Below are positions 1 to 24,707 of a DNA stretch of 64,000 nucleotides, in pieces. Source of the DNA: Tubiluchus corallicola. Lineage: Eukaryota > Priapulida > Priapulimorpha > Priapulimorphida > Tubiluchidae. The notes under the pieces were generated by a model. That model was not told the origin of the DNA and ran no database searches. It was given only the letters and a program-made list of their open reading frames with translations. The stretch covers positions 124,001 to 188,000 of the forward strand of contig JAQGDQ010000038.1 in NCBI GenBank assembly GCA_030141605.1, written 5' to 3'. The number at the start of each line of letters is the position of its first letter. Position 1 is the stretch's first letter. Position numbers and translations under genes: made by a program.

Positions 1-1822
1 CTTGAGAATTAAGCAAACTTGTTCGCTGAGACGAAAAGAGGCTAAAATGGCGAAACGCCATCCACTTATTTGAGGAGTAACTTATCAGCAATTTGCACAT
101 AATTGTTGTATTTCGTTTGAAATAAAATTTTTGAAATTAGAAAGTGAAAGTAACAAAAGCGGAAGCTAAAAGCTTAAGCTGCTTGTCTTGACTGCTAAGT
201 GTATGAAACTATATAATACACTCATGAAGTTTTCCACTTTATGTCCGATTTTTGGCCTAGTCTGGGCAAATAGATCCATTACAACAGGAAAAATAAGTTC
301 ATATTTGCATTCAGGTTCAGCATTCTGAAATGCCACATTCCAGTAATTTTCAGATTAAGCAGTTAATATTAGGCCTACGGTGCCCTACATAAAGACCCGA
401 AAAAACATAAATTGGGTTGCGTGGCAACCAGGCCATCTGTACAGAAAAAACTAATATCAGATTGCAGTCAGTACCATAAAATGCCCCTTTACTCGTAATT
501 TTCCTGTTTAAACAGTCAATAATGAGGCATATCCCTGATGTGGACCCGGAATGCCCTAAAAGCTCATTTTTGCATTAAGTTATTATTGGAAAAAAATGGC
601 ACCCACTTTTCTCACACTCTCTAGAGGGAAATGACTCTATTTAAACAAAAAATGAATAACTTTAGCACAAAACCCCACGGAATGACATAAAGGCCCCTGC
701 TGTAACGAGTGTTAAGGAATTTAGAATGCTTTATCAGCTAAAACAAAGGTCGCAAAAATATCTGGGTTTTCATTTGTCAACTTTTCGAATTCCAGTAAGT
801 TTACAAGACCAATTCCCTGATAATAACATTTAGCTGTAGACATATTGTTAACTAGTATTAAGTTATCAATTCTACAAAAGTAATTTTAAATATATTATTT
901 TAGGTTTATCAAATAAGAATAAGACTGTTATACTTCTTAAATTAGCCCAATACAAACGTGAAGCATGAATAAACCAACTGAAAATACTTTTTCTATAGAT
1001 GATGAAAAAAGTACGCCAACAATGTACAACGTAAACAAGTAAAGTGGAACACTTGCGACTATAATGGCGTAAAATTGTAGAAGTGGAAACGCTGAAATAA
1101 AATAATGAAACGCGGGAAGCGTGACAGTGCTCCTAATGTTACACAATAAATGTAATTAAACAAGTGCATGTATATTGTATAATCAAGGCACAAAGATTTA
1201 AAAGTCGCTTATTTTAAACAACGCCACATACTATTTTTAAATCAGCTTAGTTGTTGCATACAGGCAAACGTATGCAAAATGAAGTTGTATTTCTGCTTTA
1301 ACTATAGCTAGAATTATATTCGTGTAGGCTATCGAGTGAATGAATGATTAATTTATGAGTAACATTCAGAGTCGCACTCAATAAATAGAATATCACGCAT
1401 TTCTAATGGTTGTCTGTTCATAAAATAAGGAAAATTCAGCGTTTCTAAAGTTTTTGCAGGTTATTTAAGTAACGAAGCAGCAGTAAATCAGCACATTTCA
1501 ATTATTAATCATCTTCAAAATAATAAAAGAGGAAGCATAATTATAATAATAGCCAAAGCACATGCGGTAAATTAAGGTGCAAAAATTAAACATATTAACT
1601 TAGTAAAATGCACCAGACAGAAGTCGGGAAAGTGTATAATTGTATGAACTATGCAATTTCAATATTACGGAGATTACGCAAATTTGTCACTCACACCAGT
1701 CAGACTTGAAATCGGTCGCACCTGATAGTCTGTACAACATATTAATTATTGTTATATTTTACAATTTGGATTGGTGTCAAGCCCATTGCGCTGCTTACTT
1801 AAATTTTCTTCATATATTTTAG
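1..1822. other. Left flank, no exon recognised; diverged internal repeats
   Basis: No coding exon was recognised here. The metalloproteinase exon that starts at 1823 needs upstream exons for its signal peptide and early propeptide, so this stretch is probably its preceding intron or 5' flank. Two loosely similar units lie near 328-395 and 478-553. They share an AATGCC core, then GTAATTTTC, a CAGT-AATA block and an AGGC block, which suggests a decayed repeat. The rest is AT-rich and without recognisable content. Confidence 0.4.
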
Positions 1823-15165
<13,343 letters not shown>

Positions 15166-15234
15166 ACACCAAAGACTACAGATTTTGGCTAAAGTTTACA
15201 ATTCCCCTCACTCAAGAAATTAGTTCGTGAAACG

Positions 15235-15297
15235 GATTAGGGTTAAGGTTATGGTTAAGGTTAGGTCCAGGGTTAGGGTTTGAGTTTGGGTTATGGC
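15235..15297 (+). repeat. Telomere-like degenerate TTAGGG repeat
   Basis: About 60 bases of TTAGGG, TTAAGG, TTATGG and GTTTGGG variants sit 70 bases after the metalloproteinase stop codon. It resembles an interstitial telomeric repeat or a short GGTTA satellite, and would be part of the 3' UTR if the transcript ends at the distal AATAAA. Confidence 0.7.
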
Positions 15298-15644
15298 ATT
15301 TAAATTGTGTGGGGCATTGTAAACTCCTTCCCAGGTTTTTACAGTATTTGTAAATTGCAATAATTACAGGCAAATATTTATCTTTCAGCAAAGCAAAAAT
15401 AAGATGTTTTACTAATTAAGTTATTTTTATTTATCAATACCTAGGCATTCAAATCCAAAGGCAGCTTAAGATATGTACACAACTAGATTCCCTGTGTCAT
15501 GTTCACTGTGTGTGTATGTCTACATTTATGACAACATTGCTCTTTATAGAGTATTATTCCCTTCACCTTTTATTGACTTCCACGATTTTAGAACATAATG
15601 CTGTACGGAGCGCAGGTACTTAGCAAATTCAATAGCATTTTGTA

Positions 15645-15717
15645 TTTATTCACATTCTGTTTCATTTTAATAACAACGATTACCAGTCAATGTACATTTG
15701 TGTTCCATAAAAATAAA
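15645..15717. terminator. Candidate poly(A) signals of the convergent gene pair
   Basis: AATAAA on the plus strand at 15712-15717 could end the metalloproteinase transcript (stop at 15165). AATAAA on the minus strand (TTTATT at 15645-15650) could end the TMCO6-like transcript (stop at 15854). If both are used the two 3' UTRs overlap slightly. Only the hexamers support this, and the region is AT-rich. Confidence 0.35.
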
Positions 15718-15853
15718 TGTGATATATTTCTTTAACTAGTGTGTAAAAAGTATTTACTAAAGAAATGTTTCATTACAATGCAAAATGCTTCTTCGTGCAT
15801 TTACATAAAAAATAAAACAAAATAAGCTCACTCTTATTTATCCACTAGAAAAG

Positions 15854-18800
15854 TCAGCTAACATGATCCACAGAGCAATCACTAAAGTAAGTGCAGAGAA
15901 TATCCCTTGCTTGTTGTTGAATTTGTTCATTTACGTGGTTCTTGGATAAAGCACACAAACTCTCCAAAAATGTCTTTCTACCTTCAAAAGTCTGTAAAAC
16001 GTGTTAAAAAATCACTACACAAGCACTAAATCCTTCGACTGATAAAATTATTGAGAAATAAGTTAATAGTAACACAAAGAAACACACATTAATCAGATTA
16101 ATAATTCACAAAAGGTTTTTATAAACAAAAATTTATCAGCAGTAAAAAAGTTTTGTAAAAATTTTTTTACGAAAATGCTAACTTTGACGTAATAATATAA
16201 ATACAGACTATGAACTCTCTTAATCACAATGCAGAAACATTACATAAATTAGAAAAAATGCAACGAAGGTCCATAAACAAATGACAAGTACCAAATTATG
16301 GTGCAAACCCACGATTACGAATTTTGAAACAAAACTTTAAATAACAGAAAAGGTGAAAAAGTTGGAAAGCAGCCTAGATTTGAGTGAGGGTGGATTATAA
16401 ACCAACGTCATAACCACCAGACAACAGTATTTCTCAATGATCATGACAGTCCAGACACCAGACAACAGTATTTCTCAATGATCATGACAGTCCAGACTTC
16501 ATTTCTTACAAGTTAGCTATGTCCCAACTTTCTCACATTAAGATTATAAGTAATTAATTACATTCACATAATTTACATTAAGAAAAACAAGTGTCACTTT
16601 TTGTCCGAGAAGCCTAACAAATTTTATTTCTTCCTCAATAAATTTTTGAAGAATTGTTATACGTATGTACCATTGAATACAAATTTTAACATTATAGTAC
16701 ATATTACTAGGTAACTGTCTAGAAAACTGCAACTTGTTTAAACTTTGTGTCAAAGGAACAGTATTTTTCCCTTTTTACAAGCATCAATGTGAGTATTAAC
16801 TGTTAAATTATTCATGAATTTTCATTATTTATTTACTAGCAACCAAAGCTCCAAAATCAGCGCGACAGTTATTAAAATGAACTAAAATGTTATAATTCAA
16901 TATGCATATAAAATTAATAGTACAAAATAAAAAAACATAGTTGATAAATACTTTACAAAATATTTAATTTATTCCAGATAATACAGAATTTAAACTAAAT
17001 TTTATGTTTATTTCACAAACTTCAAATGATAATGGTTTGTGAATAAACCAAAATATCGTGCTTTTACATAATCTACTAATTATCAATAAAATGCCAGATA
17101 TTATCAAGAAGTCATCAAGTTATTAATGAGCCATAAAATTTCTTACCTTCAACTGTGATAAACGTAAGATTAGTTCAAGGAATGCCAATGTGAGCAAAAC
17201 TAACTCGTCATCAGGTGAAAGAAGCAGATCCAGCATGGAAACGACATTACTTAATGTAGAGACAGCCATATCAGGGCAATGATAATGCAAATTGCACAAA
17301 CAAACAATAGCCTAAAAAATAGAAAACGTCAAGAGCAACAAAAATATACTGAAAAACACATGGATAATGACAATTTGAACTAAAATGATTTGCAACATTT
17401 AGAAATAGTAAATAATGATAGAATGCTTCGCCCAGTGGTCTAGGCATGACGTTGGCATCAAAATTAACAATGGCACCAAAGCTAGCTTGTGCATTAGTGG
17501 ACACATGAAAACCACTCTGACTCCCACTCAGGGTAATTTCTTTCGCCATGCTGATTATGGCTATTTGCCTCACAGAGGTAAGATGTATACACATCCGAAT
17601 GTGGCCGAGACAACTTTCCTAAAATCATTTTTAGCGGTTCCAAAAGCCATAGTCGTGATATTGACACAGGTAGCAGTCTCACCAAGATCATCCAGTTTCA
17701 GTAGGACCTGATGTTCAATACTGTATTCTGGCTTGTAGGATTCCAGTTAATGTAAAATATGTTAGTTTCATGCCGTTACAAAAATAGATACTTTTACAGT
17801 AAAATAAGCTTGTAATACATACCAGTAACACACACGTTAAGCTGAAAAACAATTTCGAATTATACAAAATGTTTCACCTCTTTGGTACACTCGGGTGAAA
17901 TTTTACTCATTCTCCACATGATAGCTTCTTGACCAGAAATCAGCATTGCAATAGCAGAATTACCTGCACGAACAAAAACACAAAGTAAACACACGTAATA
18001 AAATGAATATAAATTCAACATTTAGAAGTAATATATATTGTTATATAAATTTAAAATCTAGAAGTAGTGTATCTTGGAAATTGATAATAAAAAGCCTACC
18101 AAGCATATTTGACAATGCCCACAGAGCTTCCTTCATTGCACAGTTTGAATGAGTGGTTGTTACGATGTAATCAAGCAAGGGTAGAAAGTGACTGACGAGA
18201 TCTGAGGCTACGTCTTGAGAAACTACTAGCGGTGAACCAAACAAACCACCGATGCAACAAAAACATAAGAGAGATACCTAAACATGCAGAGTGAGATCCA
18301 CTTAAACATGTTTCCATTACATAATAATCACACAAATACGTTCATTTTGCATAATGAGTTAAAATGGTTTAGGTAAAATTTAACTGCAATGGTTTTAGCT
18401 TCCTCAAAACATAAACGATGAATAATAAAGATAAAAACAGTATTTGTGATAAATAACTGTGAAAAATCTGATTCACCATAAATAGTAGTAAACGGTATTC
18501 AAAGAAAAAAAGTATACCACCACAACTAACTGCATTAAACAAATTTTGATAATAATAATAACAGTTCAGCATTTTTCTATTAGATAAACTATGTTACATA
18601 CCTGAATACTAACATGCTCTTCAGATTTTTGCAGCAAAATTCTCTCCATCACAGGACAAAGGGAAGATATTATTGTTTTCGCTGTTTCACTGAAGTCATG
18701 GGTTTCTCTAAAATATCAAGATGGTGGAAATTTTGAAAACCTTCTGGTGAAAATTTTTTCGCAATTACGAACAGATACGATATAAAACAGTGATTCAACA

Positions 18801-21800
18801 ACCAATTTTTACAGATGACTCTTTTTGTTGTATGACTCCCCAGTTACAGTAGCTATGACAGGAAATAACCACTATAGACCTATCCCCTCCAGAAATTAAA
18901 ATAAAGTTTTGCTTTAAAAGACAATATGCATTTTCCTGAATTTATTATCCCAGGTGGTGTCTATTATGGACAAAACTAACTTACGTGGACAAAATGTAAG
19001 CTAAATCCCATAATATTTGAGTCTGGATATCAGTTGTTAGTTCTGGCTTCCTTCTTAAACCCGTACAAAGACTGTTCACCACTCTAGATTTGTTCAATTG
19101 TCTTAAATCATAAAAACAAAAAAAATATTAACTTCATAAAAAAATTGACAAAAAAAAGATATCACAGTCCAAATCTAACAAATAAAGTGCAATGCAATCA
19201 CAAAAACTGGTCCATCTGTTTACCTGTTCACTCATTTTCCTGCAGCACATCTTAAAAACAAGCAAATGCAATTATCATAATAATCAATCATCATGCAATC
19301 ATAATATATCAATCATCATCAATAACGCAATTATCAATCATCATTATCATAACATAAGCAATCTAGTAGAAGTATTATTCTTACCATGACACAAGGCGTG
19401 CCATGTTTTTCATATCACGTGGTGCAAAAATGTGCCAAAGTTTTGACTTCGATACTATAAGAAGAAAATGACGGAATCTGCCAAAAAACCATTAAGCTGA
19501 TGTTGCATATAATTGCGTGTAAACACCAAAAATTTCAGGTCATTTCCTTAGACATTTTCCAAGATGCAAAGTTCTAAATCAATCAATAAAAAAACAAATG
19601 CTGGCAAAAATTTTTTATGTCACTATTATTAAAATATACAGCAAGTGCTCTGTGCGTCCATCACTTTCACTGTAAACAAAGGCATTTCTTCCAACACTTG
19701 ACACAGTCTTTTCTGTCTGAGATATTTGGTCCCAATAATCAACAATTTTTCTTAACAAAGTTTTATCAGTGCTTTATTTTCTGTGGTTGATGATGTTGGT
19801 GATGATGTGGTTTATTTTATGATGCGAACTGGTTGATTTCTTTATTGTTTTGCTGCCATGTAGGGAGTGCTATACTACATCAATGTGGCTTTTTTCAATT
19901 AATGATTAGTTGACATTGCTCAAGCATTTCATTTTTTAACTCGAAAAACTTTTCACTCATCACTTAAAATACGCTGCAGCTATGAACTTATAACTTTCAC
20001 AACCATATGCTAATGAATAACAATAATGTACTATGGAATTTCAGCTTTCTGGGTCACTTGCTTCTAAGATTATTGTAGTGTAAACTTTGGCACGTTTTTT
20101 GTGCCACCTGATATGTAAAAGTTTCAAATAAAAAATCATTGTAGTGCAATGTAATAGCTAAATTTGCCAGAAGGTTTAAACAACAACTCATTGTAACTTT
20201 TGCACATCTCAAAACAACTGAGTAAATAAAAACAACCTCAACTTTGACACTACTTTCGGCAATGTTCACGTATAAGTCATCATATTCAGAATTACACTTT
20301 GACCTAGCAGCAATTCAGAAAATGGATATTGCAAGTTAGTCCAGTTAACCCTTACAAGTGTACATATTCTTAGCTTACTGTAAGATAAGGTCATCTTGCA
20401 TTAAATTCATCAAACAAAATCCTGCAGAATAAACAACAGAGTCTGCATGAGAGTCTAGAAGATGCGGCAAAGGATGCAATATGCCTTGTGCCACCAACAT
20501 GGTTCTACATTCATTGCCGTCCGCTGCCAAATTCCCAAGTGCCCATGCACATTGGTCCTATTAAAACAATATAGTATGTTAGATCATGCTTACAAGTGCT
20601 AATGAAGCAGGACTTATCATACATTCATCAGCAGAATTTTGTTCTTTGCCTGCTTTAATTTTGATAAGAAAAACGGTTTACTGGTATTCAAATTTATTTA
20701 TACAGAGACAACAAGTTTTTCACTTTTGGTGGTCGTTATTAATAGTAAATATTTATCTTTTTGTGAAAAGTATAAATTTTGCTGCAAATTACCATTTCCA
20801 ACAATGATCATTATTATGTTTGCAGTTCCCGTTTTGTTTGATAGATTAATATAGTCAGATGCTCATACTTGCACTTAAACATTTCTGTTGCCATTACACA
20901 AAGCTCTACAAAACCAATTCAGAAAAGTGGAAAAAATGACAAAGCCACAACAATGATAAATACAAATGTTTTTCTCATTAATTTACAAACATATTAATCA
21001 TGTGATGTAAACAGGATTGCGATACCTGTAGTAAGATGCTGTTACTGTTCAAATAGGTGATAAGATATGGTCCTGCCATTTTTGCTATTGAGAAGCAACA
21101 TCCATGTTCACCTAAACAAAATAATCTGTTAATAACCAAAAAACATAAATATATAAGCCTACAATTAAGTGAATTTTGAAACTAACTATCGAAAAACAGG
21201 AAATGGAGAAAAGTTGGAACACAGCCTAGATTCGAACCAGGGACCTATTACTTACAAGACAGAAACCACAACCGTGAAACTACCATGTTCTTCAGCAATC
21301 ATGACACTGCAAGTTCATTCTTTGCAGCTGGCCAATCAGTTTAACATTTCTGATGTCATAAAACAGCTGGGAATATGGGATTGCAGAGTGGTCCATGGGT
21401 TATGACATCTAGCTTGTACACAAAATATCCCTTGTTCAAATCCAGGCTATGTTCCAACTTTTGTTGTTCTCCTATAATTTGTTTGGTTTCAAAATCCATT
21501 TAATTGCAGATTTGTATTATCACTAATAACACTCTTAACATTGAGATTATAAATAATTAATTAATTATTCTCAAGAAATGCAGGCTCAAAATTAATTAAA
21601 ATTGAGTTTATTTAATTAATTAGGAGCACTCTAGCATGAGCGACCTAACACTGATGGTGTTGAAATAGCTGGTCAACTACAAGGAATTAACTTCAGACTG
21701 TCACTATTGCTAAGGAACATAGTAACCTAGCAGTTACGGCATCTGCCTTATAAGAACATCATGGTTCAAATTCAGGTAGTGTTCCATCTTTTTCAACTGT

Positions 21801-23354
21801 TTTTTAAAGTTTGGTTTCAAAATTCAGTTAAGTGTGTGTGCTTGCAAAATTGTTAATAAATATCTTGATTTTGATATTATAAATAACTAAGCACTAAACA
21901 GCTAGCCATTTGGTATATAGTGTACATAAATCATGTTTAGATTGATAGCTGTAATTGCTTAAAAATGAAGTAACGCCCTAAAAATCACGGATTCGAAGTG
22001 AATATTCGGATAATGTGCGGTGCTACACAAACCATCAAAGGCTGAGAGACTAGTCAAATTCACTCTAAGAGCATTTCAATCCAGGTTTCGAGCTAGGTTT
22101 AAAATCCAATCCCTTATTCTGTTTATCCAGTAAAGACAGGTGTGGCAACTGACAAGTACTCAAGATATTGCAAACAGCTTCGCACTCATGACCATAGACT
22201 CAAAGAGGTCTACTGTAACTGCATGCACCAAAATAAATGAATTTGTCAAATGTAAAATACATACTTCATGGCAAAACGTATAGCTTACCTGCCGTTATGT
22301 TTGTAAGACAAAATGCTGCTTCCATTTGCAATTCTGCATCATTTCCCGTAAAGATGCTAGTCAGTTTCTGCAGGCAGCCATCAACTCTAGAAAAAACAAA
22401 AGTAGTATATGTCAGAATAGGAGTAACAGCTAGGACAATAGCTATTACCACACTTTAGTGTGACTTTCGTATTTGGAAGTTTTCTGTTAATGTTATTGAG
22501 GTTTTGCTTCATGCCAGTCGTAGTTTTAGCGTTGCTTAGTACTCATAAATTACCATCATTTTTTTTTTCAATAACAGATACAGGGAGTTTTTGTATCCAT
22601 GCAGTCACTTTTTCCCTCTATCTAATAATGTCGTTTCCAACTAAAACACGGCTTTTGATCTCTAGGTAAAAACTTTCTTTTCTCTTTTGATCAAGTTGAA
22701 ATTAAGTACTGATTATTTCAAAAAGAGAATGCACATATCATTACAGCACGTCTGTAGAATGTGAGGAGCTATCAAATTCACTTATGACAAAATCCAAGGG
22801 AACCAAAAATGTGCATCAGTAAATCTGTGTAGTAAAAAATAATAATATACAAGCAAATTAAGAATGCACTTTGTAGTTAAGAGCTTTTATAGTGCCATAT
22901 AGTGCATAGACATGGTAGTTGAGTATACGAAACACTCACTTGAAAAATTCTGTCATGAGTTCATCATCCGACACAAATGCTTGGTTTAGCAGCTTTAATG
23001 CCTTGAGTTTATCAGAAGAGGATCTGGCCTTCTTAAAGTCAGCAATGACTGCTCTTATCTGTGTGTAAAAAAATTTTAATTGTTAAATTTACAAACTCTA
23101 ATTGTGAATTCAATATACGATACAAGTTAAAGTTGATAAATTTGCTGATATTATGCAAGGCTTCCACATTCACACTATGCACCAACTTTATTTACAATAA
23201 ATTTTTGAACAAAGCTAGGGCTTTTGTATGCTAACAATTGCATGGAACAACACGTTATTTGCTTTGCAGTTTTCATTTTTTTTTTATGTTTTTAGTTTCC
23301 ACAATTAAGCAAAACAGCCAATTTAAGACAAATTTGACAAAGACTACTTACCAT
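15854..23354 (-). CDS. TMCO6: Armadillo-repeat protein, TMCO6-like
   Basis: Alpha-helical armadillo-repeat protein related to importin-alpha; the best family match I recognise is TMCO6, whose role is poorly known. Minus-strand exons in order: 23354-23352 (ATG only), 23058-22940, 22386-22289, 21111-21026, 20557-20379, 19101-18985, 18707-18602, 18277-18100, 17963-17878, 17311-17147, 15991-15854. All phases agree, giving about 424 residues. ARM-type signatures include LQMEAAFCLTNI, QCAWALGNLA and MKEALWALSNML. The ATG is split exactly at a GTAAG donor, so the first exon would contribute only Met; the protein then lacks the basic, coiled-coil N-terminal region of vertebrate TMCO6 (about 490 residues). 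Either that region is truly absent or upstream exons were missed. ITFG1 lies 1.35 kb upstream on the same strand. Family call good, N-terminus uncertain. Confidence 0.8.
16300..16560. repeat. Paired SINE-like unit, copy 1, with 41-base tandem duplication
   Basis: A minus-strand tRNA-like arm (about 16300-16425; rc carries GGTTATGACGTTGG and a decayed box B CTCAAATCTAGG) is followed by a spacer, then a short plus-strand arm (AGCTATGTCCCAACTTT) and the tail ATTATAAGTAATTAATTA. The spacer includes a perfect tandem duplication of 41 bases (16416-16456 and 16457-16497). It has the same order of parts as the unit at 21.2-21.6 kb. It lies in the last intron of the TMCO6-like gene. Confidence 0.55.
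17405..17530 (+). repeat. tRNA-like SINE head
   Basis: The segment GCCCAGTGGTCTAGGCATGA around 17430-17450 resembles a tRNA box A region of the kind that starts many SINEs. No clear box B or tail follows, so this is probably a degraded copy. It lies in an intron of the TMCO6-like gene. Confidence 0.35.
19275..19356. repeat. CAATCATCAT-type low-complexity repeat
   Basis: Degenerate tandem units of AATCATCAT and ATTATCAATCATCAT over about 80 bases, in an intron of the TMCO6-like gene. Confidence 0.65.
21162..21565. repeat. Head-to-head SINE-like pair, copy 2
   Basis: The left arm (about 21162-21300) reads as a SINE on the minus strand: its reverse complement has box-A-like GTAGTTTCACGGTTGTGG and an intact box B, GGTTCGAATCT. 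The right arm (about 21388-21512) is the same family on the plus strand, with box B GTTCAAATCCAGG and then GGCTATGTTCCAACTTTTG. The arms are inverted copies of about 110-120 bases around a loop of roughly 90 bases. The right arm ends in a tail GATTATAAATAATTAATTA. It lies in an intron of the TMCO6-like gene. Confidence 0.65.
21717..21897 (+). repeat. SINE-like element, single plus-strand copy
   Basis: Contains CCTAGCAGTTACGGCATCTG (box-A-like), GGTTCAAATTCAGG (box-B-like), then GTGTTCCATCTTTTTC, GTTTGGTTTCAAAATTCAG and the tail ATATTATAAATAACTAAG, in the same order as the right arm of the neighbouring pair. This fixes the 5'-to-3' order of the family. Confidence 0.6.
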
Positions 23355-24707
23355 ATTTCCTCCGAGTGTTTTGCCACATGAAAAAGTACAATGTAATTAG
23401 AAATTGAATCTCGCAATGCAAGACAAAAATAAAACAAGAAAAATCTCTATAATGCAAAAATATCAAAAACAATGGAGGAAACATGGGAAGTCAAAACACA
23501 ATAAGATATTCACCTAATTCAAAGAATATAAATATTATCTTTATTTAAATTAGAATTTAAATAGAATACAGTTAAACAATGAATGAAGATTTATGATTCA
23601 CCTTTTTTTAATATTATCACTACTTGCATAATTATATCTCAGTATCGATACAAAGACAACACTACATTGATATGCCCCTCACAGTATCAAAAACACCTTT
23701 ATCAAATAACAAGTTGTTTAAACTATAATTTCAGTTTGACAAACAGTGTCAGCATTAGAGTTACGAGAACTAACAACTACACAATGACTAGCAACATCCT
23801 GTAACTTAAGCAAAAATGAAACAAAACTTTGCACACTTATAAAAATGAGTTCAGATTAGGAATGTGCCATTTATTCAATTTGTATTAACAGTAGAATATT
23901 TGCTGACTTTTTAACGTTTGGTAATATAGGTTACTATATACGTGTTCACAGGTATTGGCACATGATTATTCAGCAATATTTGTTATTAGAGAAAATGGTA
24001 ACATCTTGACCAAATATTTTACTAGGTACATTGAACATGGTTTTTCTAAAAGCTGGAAAGTCTTTTGAGTTTATATTTTACACTGCTCGTGTGGTACATG
24101 TAAACAATATCATTATTCTTTACAAAATTTGAATTGCTCTTAAAATCTTTGATTTCTTTAGGAATGCAGTAATTTACGATAAATATAACACCACTATGGT
24201 AGTATTAGCACTGACTTACTATTTAATTCGCTTTGGTTATTCTATTTTTACATATAAATCTAGTCAGTTAGTATTCCACATATGACTATTTAAAAAAAAA
24301 CTTGTATTCATCACACCCCTCATTCAGATTTCAAGAACTGTTTCAGCCCGATTTGTATTTCATAGAAAGTTGTCAGCCAAATCAGAATGAAATCAATAAT
24401 TAGTCAATGCCAGTTAAACGTCTGTTATGTTCGTATTTTTGTTAAGCACTACCTAAAAACTTATTTCTGAATGCAACTGAAGCAAATTAATGTACTGATA
24501 AAGCGATTAAGAAAGCCTGTTTTGAACACAGTTCATTGTGACTTTTGCTTAGTTATATTAGCAATTAGAGAAAATTAGTAAACATAAAACATGCAGTTTA
24601 TAAAATGTAAACTTAGAGCATTTGATCACCTAAATCAATAGCAAAAAGCTTAGTTTACATAATGAAAGTCTTATAATGTTTATCGAAACATGAAAATATT
24701 TAAAAAT

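Noticed and set aside
23583-23804. Search for missing N-terminal TMCO6 exons between 23.4 and 24.7 kb
   Set aside because: Nothing basic or coiled-coil with splice sites was recognised on the minus strand; the frame here is plus-strand and featureless.
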